Assembly: GCA_038203635.1 (NCBI GenBank)
Contig: JBBRDT010000001.1
Location: 1-64,000, forward strand
Source of the DNA: DASRIA01 sp038203635
Lineage (GTDB): Bacteria > Actinomycetota > Thermoleophilia > Solirubrobacterales > JBBDJG01
DNA length: 64,000 nucleotides
Reading direction: 5' to 3'
Under the pieces are notes generated by a model. That model was given only the letters and a program-made list of their open reading frames with translations, was not told the origin of the DNA and did not search any database. The position numbers were made by a program, and so were the translations under genes. Below, one piece after another: positions 27,501-36,468 of the stretch. The first letter of the stretch is position 1. Each line of letters begins with the position of its first letter.

Positions 27501-30500
27501 CTCGCTCGGCGTGAGCAACGCCGGCCCCTCGAGCGCCACCAGCGTGGTCGTGACCGACACGCTGCCCTCGGGGGTCACGTACAACTCCGCCACGCCCTCC
27601 CAGGGCAGCTGCGCCAATAGCTCAGGCACCGTCACGTGCTCGCTCGGGACCATCGCCAACGGTGCAAGCGCCACCATCCAGATCAAGATCACGCCGCCGT
27701 CCACGGGGTCGATCACGAACTCCGCAAGTGCCACGTCCGGGGTCAGCGATCCGACCCCCGCCAACAACTCTGCAAGCGCAAGTACCCTCGTGAACCCGGT
27801 CGCCGACCTGTCGATCACCAAGTCGGACTCGCCCGACCCGGTTTCCTCCGGCCAGCAGCTGACCTACACCCTCGCGCTCCAAAACTCCGGGCCCTCGGGC
27901 GCGACCGGCGTTACCGTCACCGACACACTTCCCGGCGGCGTGACGTACAACTCCGCCACGCCATCGCAGGGCACCTGCTCACAGTCGAGCGGCACGGTCA
28001 CCTGCAACCTCGGCGCCGTGGCAAACGGCGCAAATGCGAGCGTGAGCATCGTGGTGACGCCCACCGGGGGAACCACGATCACCAACCAGGCAAGCGTGTC
28101 GGCCGCCACCGCCGACCCGGCCCTTGTCAACAACGCGTCCAGCGCGTCCACCACGGTCGATCCGATCGCCGATCTGAGCCTGACCAACTCGGACGCACCG
28201 GACCCGGTGCTGTCGGGCAACGAGCTCACCTACACGCTCGGTGTTCACAACTCGGGCCCCGCGAGCGCGCCGAGTGCGTCTCTGAGCGACACCTTCCCGG
28301 CCGGGGTGACATACGTGTCCGCCACCACCACGCAGGGCAGCTGCGCCCGCTCGGGCAACACCGTTATCTGCGCGCTCGGCACGCTCTCCAGCGGCGCCGA
28401 CGTGACCGTCACGATCAAGGTCAACACCGGCGCACCGGGAACGATCACGAATGACGCCACCGTCTTGTCCACGGCCACCGACCCAAGCTCCGGCAACAAC
28501 TCGGCAAGCGCCGTCACGACCGTCAAGCCGGTCGCCGACCTCGCCTTGACGAAGTCCGATGCGCCGGACCCGGTGCTAGCGGGCCAGCTTCTCACCTACA
28601 CCCTCGGGGTCTCCAACGGCGGCCCGCAGGACGCGCCCGGCGTGACGGTGACCGACACCCTGCCGGCCGGGGTGACTTTCGAATCCGCCACGCCGACGCA
28701 GGGCAGCTGCACCCAGTTGGCGGGCACGGTCACCTGCGCGCTCGGCACCGTGGCCAACAGCGGCAGCGCAAGCGTCGACGTCAAGGTCCGGCCGCAGAGC
28801 GAGGGGAGCATCACGAACCAGGCGAGCGTCACCTCCGGCGCAGGGGACCTGAACCCGTCGAACGACTCGGCAAGCGCGCAGACGACTGTCGATCCCGCCG
28901 CCGACCTCGAGCTCACCAAGACCGACTCAGCCGACCCGGTGTACTCGGGCGACGAGCTCACCTACACGCTGGCGGTCCACAACGCCGGTCCGTCGGCCAC
29001 GAGCGGGGTCGCGCTGAGCGACACCCTGCCCGCGGGTGCCACGTACGTGTCCTTCACCGCCAGCCAGGGCAGCTGCTTCAGATCCGGAAGCTCGGTGCTC
29101 TGCTCGCTGGGAACGCTCGCCAATCAGGCAAACGCGACCGTCACGATCAAGGTCATAGCCCAGGCCGTGGGCACGCTAACCAACACGGCCAACGTCTTCG
29201 GCATGAACGCGGACACGGACACCGCTGACAACGCGGCATCGGCCGACACGACCGTCAACCCGTCGGCGAACCTCTCGCTCACCAAGTCCGACTCGCCCGA
29301 CCCGGTGGCGGCAGGCGAGCTGCTGACCTATTCGCTTGGAGTCCAGAATGCAGGGCCGCAGGCCGCGACGGGCGTGACGGTGACCGACACGCTGCCCGCC
29401 GGAGTGCTGTTCGAGTCGGCGACAGCGTCCCAGGGCGACTGCACCGAGTCGAGCGGCACCGTGACCTGCGCGCTCGGCACAGTCGCGAACGCGGGGAGCG
29501 CAAGCGTCGAGATAAAGGTGCGCCCGCAGGAAGGCGGCCAGATCACCAATCAGGCGACCGTCGACTCCGATCTCGAAGACCAGGTGCCGGGCAACAATTC
29601 GGCAAGCGCAGTGACGACCGTGGACCCGGCCGCCGACCTCTCGCTGACGAAGACGGACTCCCCCGACCCGGTGCTGGCCGGCGAGCTGCTCACCTACACC
29701 CTCGCCGTCCACAGCGCCGGGCCCTCGAGCGCCACCGCCGTGCAGGTCACCGACAACCTGCCGGCCGGGGTCACCTTCGACTCCGCCGACCCCACCCAGG
29801 GCACCTGCACCGAGTCGAGCGGCACCGTGACGTGCGCGCTCGGCACGCTGGCCGGCGGGGCCGACGCGGGCGTCGAGATCAAGGTTCGTCCGCAGCAGGG
29901 AGGCTCCATCACGAACGAGGCGAGCGTCAGCTCGGCCGTTCAGGATCCGACCTCCTCGAACAACTCCGCGAGCGCGGAGACGACGGTGGTTCCGGCGGCC
30001 GACCTCTCGCTCACGAAGACAGATACTCCTGATCCGGCGCTCGAGGACGAGCAGCTCACATACTTGCTGACCGTCCAAAACGCCGGGCCGCAGAGCGCAA
30101 CGGGCGTTGCGCTCACCGACAACCTGCCGGCCGGCGTGACATTCGACTCCGCGACCCCGTCACAGGGCACCTGCTCCGAGTCGAGCGGCACGGTCACGTG
30201 CGCGCTCGGGACGATCGCCGACGAGGGCAGCGCGAGCGTCGAGATCAAGGTCACTCCACCGGACCCGGCGACGCTCACCAACGAGGCCAGCGTGAGCTCC
30301 GACCTGGCGGATCCGGATTCGGCCGACACCACCGCAAGCGCCGAGACCACGGTGCGACCCGTCGCCGACCTCGCACTGACGAAGTCCGACGCTCCGGACC
30401 CGATCCTGGCGGGCGAGGAGCTCACCTACACCCTGACCGTGGACAACTCAGGGCCACGCAGCGCCACCAGCGTGCAGCTCACCGACACCCTGCCCGCCAC

Positions 30501-32823
30501 GGCAACGTTCGTCTCCGCCACGCCCTCACAGGGCGGCTGCTCGGAGACGGCCGGCACGGTCACCTGCGCGCTCGACACGATCGCCGACCAAGGCAGCGCG
30601 ACGGTCGAGATCAAGGTCACGCCACGCGAGGGTGAAGTGATCACGAACGACGCGACCGTTTCCTCCGACGAGGGTGACCCGACCCCCTCGAACAACTCGG
30701 ACAGCGCCGACACGACCGTGAGCCCGGCCGCCGACCTCGAGCTGACCAAGACGGACTCGCCCGACCCGATTCCGGCGGGCGGACTGCTCACCTACACACT
30801 CGCCGTCCACAACGCCGGCCCTTCGAGCGCACCCGCCGTCCAGCTTTCCGACACCCTGCCGGCCGGCGTGACCTTCGTCTCCGCTGAGCCGACGCAGGGC
30901 ACCTGCAGCCAGGCAGCGGGCATCGTGGACTGCGCGCTCGGCACCATCGCCGACCAGGCAACAGCGAACGTCGCGATCAAGGTCAGGCCGCAGGCCCCCG
31001 GCACGATCACGAACGTCGCCAGCGTCCTCTCCCTCGCGCTCGATGCCGACACGGCTGACAACAACGCGAGCGCCGAGACGACCGTCGGTCAGGCCGCCGA
31101 CCTGTCGCTGACCAAGACCGGCTCGCCGGACCCGGTGCTGCCGGGAGCGCAGCTGACCTACATGCTCACGGTGCACAACGCCGGTCCCGAGACCGCCACG
31201 GTGGTGAGCTTGACCGACACCCTGCCGGGTGGCGTGACCTTCGACTCCGCGACCCCGTCGCAGGGCACCTGCTCCGAGTCGAGCGGCACAGTCACCTGCG
31301 CGCTCGGCACACTCGCCGACGAGGGCGGCGCAAGCGTCGAGATCGACGTCACCCCACAGAGCCCCGGGACGATCACGAACCAGGCGAGCGTGTCGTCGGA
31401 GGTGGACGATCCCGAGCCCGCCGACAACTCCGCAAGCGCGGTGACCACGGTGTCTCCGGTCGCAGACCTCTCGGTCTCGAAGTCCGATGCGCCCGACCCG
31501 ATCCTGGTCGAGGAGCTATTGACCTACTCCCTGTCGGTTGAGAACTCCGGGCCGTCCAGCGCCACCGGCACGAGCTTGACCGACACCCTGCCGGCCGGCG
31601 TGACCTTCGAGTCGGCCACGTCGACGCAGGGCACCTGCTCGGAGTCGAGCGGCACGGTCACCTGCGCGCTCGGCTCTCTCGCCAACGGCGCAATTGTGGA
31701 TGTCGAGATCAAGGTGAGGCCGCAGACAGCCGGCGACATCACCAACCAGGCGGACGTGACCTCGGACGAGCATGACCCGGCTTCGGGGAACAACTCCGCC
31801 AGCGCCACGACGACCGTGAACAGGATCGCCAACCTTTCGCTCACCAAGTCCGACTCGCCCGACCCGGCGGTGGTGAACGAGCAGGTCACGTACACGCTCT
31901 CGGTCCAGAACTCCGGTCCCTCGAACGCCACCGGCGTGAGCCTCACGGACACCTTGCCGGGTGGCGTCACGTTCGAGTCGGCCACCCCGACTCAGGGAAG
32001 CTGCACACAGGCCGCCGGCACCGTCAGCTGCGCCCTCGGCACCATCGCGAACGGCGCGGACGCGACCGTGACGGTCCGCATCAGGCCACAGAGCGCGGGC
32101 TCGATCACCAACAACGCACAAGTGAGCTCCGGCGCCACGGACCCGAGTACGGGTGACAACACTGCGAGCGCACAGACGACGGTCAACCCGGCCATCGGGT
32201 ACACACGCCCGAAGACCGCCACGAAAGTGCGCGTTCCGCTCGTCCCGGCCTATGTGGCGTGCGCAGGGCCCAATGGCTTCCACGGTCCCCCGCTCGGCAG
32301 TGCTTCCTGCAAGCCTCCGACCAGAGTCTCGACATTCGTGACCATCGGGTCCCCGGACGCCAACGGGGCCACGGCGAATTCTTCGGGCTCGGCGCGATTC
32401 AAGGTGATGCTCAACGACCTGAGCATCACCGCAAACATCACGGACATCCGGTGCGGCAACGGGACCAGCGCCTGCGGCGCCGCCAACGCCCAGGACGGCC
32501 CCGACTACTCGGGCCAGCTCCAGCTCGCCCTGCCGCTGCGTATCACCGACAGGTTCAGCGGCTCGGCCGGCGGGGTGGCGGCGACCGTTTCGGACACGTC
32601 CTTCCCGGTGCCGATGGCCTGCTCCGAGGTCGCAAACCAAGCGATCGGCTCCACCTGCAGCGTCACCACCTCCGCCAATGCGGTGCTCCCGGGCGCGATC
32701 CAGACTGGCAGGCGCACCGTCTGGCAGATGGATCGGGTGCAGGTGTTCGACGGAGGCGCGGACGGCGTCGCCTCGACCGCCGGGAACGGGCTCTTCGCAG
32801 TGCAGGGCGTGTTCGTGCCGTAG
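24544..32823 (+). CDS. Giant secreted purple-acid-phosphatase-like protein with 17 DUF11 repeats
   Basis: Secreted protein of 2759 residues. The TTG start is supported by AGGGAG seven bases upstream; an ATG five codons later is possible. After the signal peptide, an N-terminal Ig/FN3-like domain (about 30-140) precedes a calcineurin-type metallophosphoesterase with FGDWG, TGDNAYETG, PGNHDYNN, FWHYP and GHSHNYQR, so the metal ligands look intact. From about residue 475 to 2549 there are 17 DUF11 repeats of about 122 residues, each starting like ADLSLTKTDSPDPV and containing GPSSATGV, DTLPAGVTF and ITNQASV. The last 200 residues form a domain (PLVPAYVACAGPN, ending VQGVFVP) shared with the broken gene downstream. 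The repeats probably form a long surface stalk. Confidence 0.92.
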   Translation: MRRCRMQGRVLGVATLVAVAALALLPSGASGVYDAKLKRYPYLTDLVGTSVMVNFGTDISSTSALVKYGPVGNCTANTVTATRTFILVNGVSEYQWKGQISGLAANTQYCYRIFFGSAQLDLLGTDASPIFTTQIAAGSNSPFKFAVFGDWGKVGATGNPDQANVLAQIAASGSRFAVTTGDNAYETGSQKDYGDLYQTGANTSAVFGPSFWKVAGASLPLFAAPGNHDYNNSTILTNWPQDTAASTSGGRYQTDTYCCQNGTTSADYPSTWYAFDAGQARFYVLNTAWDDTNAGTTTAFKNDFDNHWGPNSPQYQWLANDLATHPKALRFAFWHYPLNSDSSEGGPDTYLQGANSLEGLLKTYDVTASFNGHSHNYQRNTAPPGGIPAHITGGGGANLESIGSTNGCGAQDAYGIGWSNTANVGSRCGAAPTPATKDRVHHFLLVSVSGTSVTVTPTDELGRTFDPITYNAPALNANLSLTNTDAPDPVLVGQQVTYTLTVGNAGPRAATGTVVTDTLPAGMIFDSATPSQGTCSQSGVTVTCQLGTVGNGATPTIQIKGRPQSTGTINNSATVASNVNDPTTSNNSASASTVVNPAADLAVTKTGSPDPIAVGTQLTYTVGVSNAGPSSATGITLTDTLPAGVTYNSATPTQGSCSQASGTVTCSLGTLANAASASVSIKVTPQAEGSITNQANVVSLTGDPNTANNGASAVTTVNPAADLALTKTDSPDPVLVGQQLTYTLTTQNAGPSGAAAVQLTDTLPAGVTFVSAVPSQGTCSQSAGVVTCSLGTIANAANASVSIKVTPQSTGSITNQASVTSSVTDPNSANNTASAATLVNPVADMVVTKTDSPDPVLVGQPLTYTVGVQNSGPSSATSVSMTDTLPGGVTFNSAVPSQGSCSQAAGVVTCPLGTIASGAGASIQITVTPQSTGSITNQASASSSVSDPNSANNTASAATLVNPAANLSLTKTDSPDPVLQRQELTYSLGVSNAGPSSATSVVVTDTLPSGVTYNSATPSQGSCANSSGTVTCSLGTIANGASATIQIKITPPSTGSITNSASATSGVSDPTPANNSASASTLVNPVADLSITKSDSPDPVSSGQQLTYTLALQNSGPSGATGVTVTDTLPGGVTYNSATPSQGTCSQSSGTVTCNLGAVANGANASVSIVVTPTGGTTITNQASVSAATADPALVNNASSASTTVDPIADLSLTNSDAPDPVLSGNELTYTLGVHNSGPASAPSASLSDTFPAGVTYVSATTTQGSCARSGNTVICALGTLSSGADVTVTIKVNTGAPGTITNDATVLSTATDPSSGNNSASAVTTVKPVADLALTKSDAPDPVLAGQLLTYTLGVSNGGPQDAPGVTVTDTLPAGVTFESATPTQGSCTQLAGTVTCALGTVANSGSASVDVKVRPQSEGSITNQASVTSGAGDLNPSNDSASAQTTVDPAADLELTKTDSADPVYSGDELTYTLAVHNAGPSATSGVALSDTLPAGATYVSFTASQGSCFRSGSSVLCSLGTLANQANATVTIKVIAQAVGTLTNTANVFGMNADTDTADNAASADTTVNPSANLSLTKSDSPDPVAAGELLTYSLGVQNAGPQAATGVTVTDTLPAGVLFESATASQGDCTESSGTVTCALGTVANAGSASVEIKVRPQEGGQITNQATVDSDLEDQVPGNNSASAVTTVDPAADLSLTKTDSPDPVLAGELLTYTLAVHSAGPSSATAVQVTDNLPAGVTFDSADPTQGTCTESSGTVTCALGTLAGGADAGVEIKVRPQQGGSITNEASVSSAVQDPTSSNNSASAETTVVPAADLSLTKTDTPDPALEDEQLTYLLTVQNAGPQSATGVALTDNLPAGVTFDSATPSQGTCSESSGTVTCALGTIADEGSASVEIKVTPPDPATLTNEASVSSDLADPDSADTTASAETTVRPVADLALTKSDAPDPILAGEELTYTLTVDNSGPRSATSVQLTDTLPATATFVSATPSQGGCSETAGTVTCALDTIADQGSATVEIKVTPREGEVITNDATVSSDEGDPTPSNNSDSADTTVSPAADLELTKTDSPDPIPAGGLLTYTLAVHNAGPSSAPAVQLSDTLPAGVTFVSAEPTQGTCSQAAGIVDCALGTIADQATANVAIKVRPQAPGTITNVASVLSLALDADTADNNASAETTVGQAADLSLTKTGSPDPVLPGAQLTYMLTVHNAGPETATVVSLTDTLPGGVTFDSATPSQGTCSESSGTVTCALGTLADEGGASVEIDVTPQSPGTITNQASVSSEVDDPEPADNSASAVTTVSPVADLSVSKSDAPDPILVEELLTYSLSVENSGPSSATGTSLTDTLPAGVTFESATSTQGTCSESSGTVTCALGSLANGAIVDVEIKVRPQTAGDITNQADVTSDEHDPASGNNSASATTTVNRIANLSLTKSDSPDPAVVNEQVTYTLSVQNSGPSNATGVSLTDTLPGGVTFESATPTQGSCTQAAGTVSCALGTIANGADATVTVRIRPQSAGSITNNAQVSSGATDPSTGDNTASAQTTVNPAIGYTRPKTATKVRVPLVPAYVACAGPNGFHGPPLGSASCKPPTRVSTFVTIGSPDANGATANSSGSARFKVMLNDLSITANITDIRCGNGTSACGAANAQDGPDYSGQLQLALPLRITDRFSGSAGGVAATVSDTSFPVPMACSEVANQAIGSTCSVTTSANAVLPGAIQTGRRTVWQMDRVQVFDGGADGVASTAGNGLFAVQGVFVP
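25966..32190 (+). repeat. Tandem array of 17 DUF11-encoding units of about 366 bp
   Basis: Seventeen in-frame tandem units lie inside the giant phosphatase gene. They begin near 25966, 26335, 26695, 27055, 27415 and so on at a near-constant step. Adjacent units differ by many synonymous and conservative changes, yet stretches such as TCGCCCGACCCGGTGCT recur almost unchanged. The array is a natural substrate for recombination and for assembly collapse. Confidence 0.88.
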
Positions 32824-32829
32824 ACCGGT

Positions 32830-32848
32830 AACGGCCGGAACGGCCGTT
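32830..32848 (+). terminator. Hairpin AACGGCCG-GAA-CGGCCGTT after the DUF11 phosphatase
   Basis: Perfect eight-base GC-rich arms with a three-base loop begin six bases after the stop codon at 32823. There is no T-run, which is common for actinobacterial terminators. It separates the intact gene from the broken one that follows. Confidence 0.55.
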
Positions 32849-32876
32849 CCCTCCGGGTGGCCACAGTGGTGCTAGG

Positions 32877-33844
32877 TTGGCACCGACCCGAGGGGGAAGG
32901 TGCGGAGCCGCACGTCGCACCGTGTCGATCGACGACTGGTCACCCGACGGAGCCAAGGTCGCCTTTTACGACACCTGCACGGTGGAGGGCACCTGCTACA
33001 GCGGGATCTCGACACAACCCGCTGACGGATCGTCCCCTCCCACGAAGCTCGAAGACGGCTACGGCACGCATCCGCATTGGTCCCCGGACGGCAAGAAGAT
33101 CGTGTTTCGGAGCCCTCGCGAAAACGGCCCCTGCTGCGGCCGCCCCAACTTCCTTTACACCATCAACGCGGACGGAACAGGCCTGTTTCGGGTCACCACC
33201 CACAACACGGTCGAGTCCTCCTGGCAGCCCATCCCGATCAACTCCTACCCCCGCCCCAAGAGCGCGACACCGTTCGACGTATCGCTGGTGCCCGCCTACA
33301 CCCAGTGCACGGCGCCCAACCGCACGCATGGCCCGTCGCTCGGCTTCGGCTCCTGCAACCCGCCCACGACGGCCTCCGACGAGCTCACGCTCGGTGCCCC
33401 CGACGTAAACGGCAAGCCCGTGCGCGCCACGGGCCTCGTGCAATACGCCGCGCTGGCCGGCGACGTGCGGATCACGGTGGCGCTCAAAGACGTCTACGAC
33501 CAGCAGCCGCTGGGCGACTACAGCGGTGAGCTGCGCGTCCGCACCGGACTGCGGATCACCGACAAGCTGAACACACCGCACCCGGGCGGCCCGGGCGCGG
33601 CGACCGTGTCCGACACCACACTCGGGGCGACCGTGACCTGCACCGTCACCGCCGATCCCGACACAGGTGCGGCGTGCAACCTGCTCACGAGCGCCAACAC
33701 GCTCGTCCCCGGCACCGTCACCGCGGGCAAGCGCTCGGTATGGGGGCTGGGCCAGGTGCAGGTGGACGACGGCGGCGCCGACGGGGATGCCTACACGCCG
33801 GGCGACAACACCCTGTCATGGTGCAGGGCGTATTCGTACCGTAG
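32877..33844 (+). pseudogene. TolB-like/C-terminal-domain protein, truncated at the 5' end and frameshifted at the 3' end
   Basis: Remnant of a secreted protein. It has two PD40 (TolB-type) motifs, WSPDGAKVAF and WSPDGKKIVF, then the same C-terminal domain as the upstream giant phosphatase (SLVPAYTQCTAPN, LRITDKL, QVQVDDGGADGD). No signal peptide is visible, and fewer blades are present than a propeller needs, so the 5' part is missing. At 33813-33817 the reading CTGTCATGG lacks one base: with an extra T it reads NTLFMVQGVFVP and stops at 33842-33844, exactly as the intact paralogue does. Without it the frame runs on with unrelated sequence to 33917. A sequencing error cannot be excluded for the 3' shift. 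Confidence 0.7.
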
Positions 33845-33889
33845 TCGCGTAGACGGCTGTTCTAGTCAGGCGGCCGCGCGGACCGTCGA

Positions 33890-33909
33890 CACTCTTTGTA
33901 GAGAGAGTG
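33890..33909 (+). promoter_or_regulatory. Inverted repeat CACTCT-N8-AGAGTG just before the GGDEF/HD-GYP gene
   Basis: Six-base perfect arms lie eight bases before the GTG start at 33918. The second arm overlaps the purine-rich GAGAGAG that could serve as ribosome site, so a hairpin could hide it. Evidence is only the repeat and its position. Confidence 0.3.
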
Positions 33910-33917
33910 ATATGTAG

Positions 33918-36047
33918 GTGCCCATCCTTGAAGCTGGACCGCAGCACCGCCCCCGTGCGGCCAGCCTCGCCAACAGCAATCTGACCGTCCACCAGCCGGA
34001 GACGCTGCCGGCTGCAGTGCGGAACGACGTTCGCGTCGCTCCGCCTGTTGCACCCGTCCTGCAGCTCGCATTGTTCCTGCCGCTGGGGATCGTGGCGGTC
34101 GCAGTCATCGTCTACCTGCTCGGGGTCGGATTCGGGCCGCTCGACGGCTTCATGGGCCGCTGGGCGGTCCTGGTGCTCGAGGTCGGTGGCGCCGTCGCCT
34201 GCCTCTCACGTGCCGCCCTCGTGCGCGAGGAGCGCCGCGCCTGGACGATGATCGGCATCGGGGTGGGACTCTGGGCGGCGGGAGACGCCTACTACCGGAC
34301 CGTGCTCTTCGACTCCGAGGTCCCGCCGGTCCCCTCCCCGGCGGATGCCCTCTGGCTCCTTTTCTACCCGTTCGCCTACACGGGCACCGCACTCCTCATC
34401 CGCGCCCGGGCGCGCGACGTGCGCGCGACGGTCTGGATCGACGGATTGATCGCTGCGCTCGCCGTGGCCGCGGTTGCGGCCACGGTCGTCTTCAATGTCG
34501 TCCTGGCCGGCATCGGCGGTACACCGCTCGAGACGGCCACCAACCTGGCTTACCCGCTGATGGACATGCTGCTGCTGGCGTTCGTCGTCGCAGCATTCGC
34601 GATCACGGGGTGGCGGCTCGACCGCACCTGGATCTGGCTCGCAGTCGGCCTCGCCATCTTCGCGGTGACCGACAGCATCTACCTGTATCAAGTAGCGCGA
34701 GGTACCTACACCCCTGGCGGCGTGCTCGACGCCGGCTGGGGCGCCGCGCTCCTCGTGATGGGGCTCGCTGCCTGGCGCTTCGGGAAGGAGGCTCGACAGG
34801 CGCGAAGAGCCGAGACCTGGCGCTCGATCATCTTGCCGATCCTGTTCGGCGTCCTTGCAGTCGGGATCGAGACCTACGACCACTTCACGCGGGTGACGGT
34901 GCTGGCGCTTGGCTTGACAGGGGCATGCCTGCTGGCGGTCCTGGGCCGGCTGGCAATCACGTTCGCTCAGAACCTGCGTATGTTGCACGTAAGCCGGGAA
35001 GAGGCTGCGACCGACGCGCTGACCGGGCTCGCCAACCGCCGGCAACTCGCGATCGACCTGGACGAGGTGCACTCCAAGCCGGAAACCGAGGTTTGCTGCC
35101 TGCTCATACTGTTCGACCTCAACGGCTTCAAGCTCTACAACGACACCTTCGGCCACCCCGCCGGCGACGCGCTGCTGACGCGACTCGGAGCACGGCTGCA
35201 AACCAGGGTCGAGGGGCAAGGCACCGCGTACCGGATGGGCGGAGACGAGTTCTGCGTGTTGGTTCCCCGTGACCAGGCGCCTGAGGTCGTGGTGCCTGCG
35301 ATCGCCGCGGCGCTCTGCGAGCGTGGCGAGGCCTTTTACATCGACTGCTCCTTTGGCTGGGCTGCATTGCCGGAGGAAGCACATGACGCCCAGGCCGCAC
35401 TGCGGCTCGTCGATCAGCGCATGTATGCCCAGAAGCAGGATGGCCGGGCGAGCGCCAGCGCGCAGAGCAAGGACGTATTGCTCCAGGCGCTGGTCGAGCG
35501 CAGCCCGGCTCTCGGCCCCCACCTCACAGATGTCGCTGAACTGGCAGAGGCGACCGCGCGAGAGCTCGGGCTCACCGATTTGGAGCGCGAGCAAGTGCGT
35601 GTCGCGGGCGAGCTGCACGACATCGGCAAGGTCGCCATACCCGACGCCATCCTCGACAAGCCCGGCCCGCTCGACGACAGCGAGTGGGAGTACGTCAAGC
35701 GCCACTCCGCCGTGGGCGAAAGGATCATCGCCGCGGCCCCCGCGCTTGCCGAGGTCGCGAAGCTCGTGCGCTGCATCCACGAGCGGATCGACGGCACCGG
35801 CTACCCGGACGGGCTGGCCGGTGACGAGATTCCCCTGGGCGCACGTCTGATCGCCGTTTGCGATGCGTACGCCGCGATGACGAACGAGCGTCCCTACCGT
35901 CTCACCATGGACACTTCCAGCGCGATCGCCGAGCTACGACGAAATGCCGGCACTCAGTTCGACCCCGAGATCGTGCGGGCCTTCTGCGTCGCGTGCGAGC
36001 GGAAGCTGGATGCCGTCCCGCTCAGCCTCGCCGCTGCCGGTGCGTAA
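33918..36047 (+). CDS. Membrane-bound GGDEF and HD-GYP domain protein (cyclic-di-GMP turnover)
   Basis: Protein of 709 residues with a GTG start. About nine membrane helices fill residues 48-355. A GGDEF diguanylate cyclase domain follows, with intact GGDEF at 441-445 and DLNGFKLYNDTFGH upstream; no RxxD inhibitory site is seen before it. The C-terminal HD-GYP domain (about 510-690) has HDIGK at 567, HSAVGER, and HERIDGTGYP at 621. In classical HD-GYP proteins this last motif begins HHE; here the first His is Ile620, so one metal ligand may be missing. The protein probably makes, and perhaps degrades, cyclic di-GMP in response to a membrane signal. It is not obviously in an operon. Confidence 0.92.
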   Translation: MPILEAGPQHRPRAASLANSNLTVHQPETLPAAVRNDVRVAPPVAPVLQLALFLPLGIVAVAVIVYLLGVGFGPLDGFMGRWAVLVLEVGGAVACLSRAALVREERRAWTMIGIGVGLWAAGDAYYRTVLFDSEVPPVPSPADALWLLFYPFAYTGTALLIRARARDVRATVWIDGLIAALAVAAVAATVVFNVVLAGIGGTPLETATNLAYPLMDMLLLAFVVAAFAITGWRLDRTWIWLAVGLAIFAVTDSIYLYQVARGTYTPGGVLDAGWGAALLVMGLAAWRFGKEARQARRAETWRSIILPILFGVLAVGIETYDHFTRVTVLALGLTGACLLAVLGRLAITFAQNLRMLHVSREEAATDALTGLANRRQLAIDLDEVHSKPETEVCCLLILFDLNGFKLYNDTFGHPAGDALLTRLGARLQTRVEGQGTAYRMGGDEFCVLVPRDQAPEVVVPAIAAALCERGEAFYIDCSFGWAALPEEAHDAQAALRLVDQRMYAQKQDGRASASAQSKDVLLQALVERSPALGPHLTDVAELAEATARELGLTDLEREQVRVAGELHDIGKVAIPDAILDKPGPLDDSEWEYVKRHSAVGERIIAAAPALAEVAKLVRCIHERIDGTGYPDGLAGDEIPLGARLIAVCDAYAAMTNERPYRLTMDTSSAIAELRRNAGTQFDPEIVRAFCVACERKLDAVPLSLAAAGA

Positions 36048-36069
36048 TGCGTTTGGCCCGGCTCTCATG

Positions 36070-36137
36070 CGGTTAACGCCTTCGTAACGGGCTCGTAACC
36101 GGGTATTGACAGACCAGACCCCCGGCGGGGGTACCCT
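36070..36137 (+). promoter_or_regulatory. Putative promoter with CGTAAC direct repeats
   Basis: TTGACA at 36106-36111 is a perfect -35. The best -10 candidate is TACCCT at 36132-36137 with a long 20-base spacer, which weakens the call. Just upstream, CGTAAC occurs at 36083 and 36094, an 11-base period as used by OmpR-family regulators, and CGGTTA/TAACCG (36070 and 36096) form an inverted pair. The likely target is the gene pair at 36169-37028. Confidence 0.4.
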
Positions 36138-36168
36138 GTTCGTGCTAAAGCGAGTTTTCACCCCGCCG

Positions 36169-36468
36169 ATGAGGATCGAGGAGGCGGTACGCCGGCAACC
36201 GGCCGGCAGGCAAGCTTTGTTCGACCACTTGCCCGACATATCTCGATGGCGACCCACCGGATCGCGGCGCTGGGCGCGACCGGAACGACCGTGCGCCACG
36301 TTCCGCAAGCCCTCCCGCACCGTCCGGGTGGAGCCGATCCGCCGCCCCGCCGAGCACGACCGCGCCGCGTCCGAGCCGGCAGAGAGGCCGGACACCGAGA
36401 AGCAACCGGAGCGCCCGCAGCGCTCTTCCCCCACTCCGAGAAAGTCGCCGAGCCGGGCTCGCCAATGA
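36169..36468 (+). CDS. Possible small basic protein coupled to the downstream gene
   Basis: A 99-residue frame starting MRIEEAVRRQPAGRQ, rich in Arg and Pro, with no recognisable domain and no good ribosome site. In its favour, third codon positions are mostly G or C, it lies just downstream of the putative promoter, and its stop overlaps the next start by ATGA. It could equally be a leader reading or a chance open frame. Confidence 0.3.
   Translation: MRIEEAVRRQPAGRQALFDHLPDISRWRPTGSRRWARPERPCATFRKPSRTVRVEPIRRPAEHDRAASEPAERPDTEKQPERPQRSSPTPRKSPSRARQ

Noticed and set aside
25966..32190. Regular repeat array that could suggest CRISPR or satellite DNA
   Set aside because: The unit is about 366 bp, fully in frame and encodes DUF11 domains; there are no short direct repeats with unique spacers.
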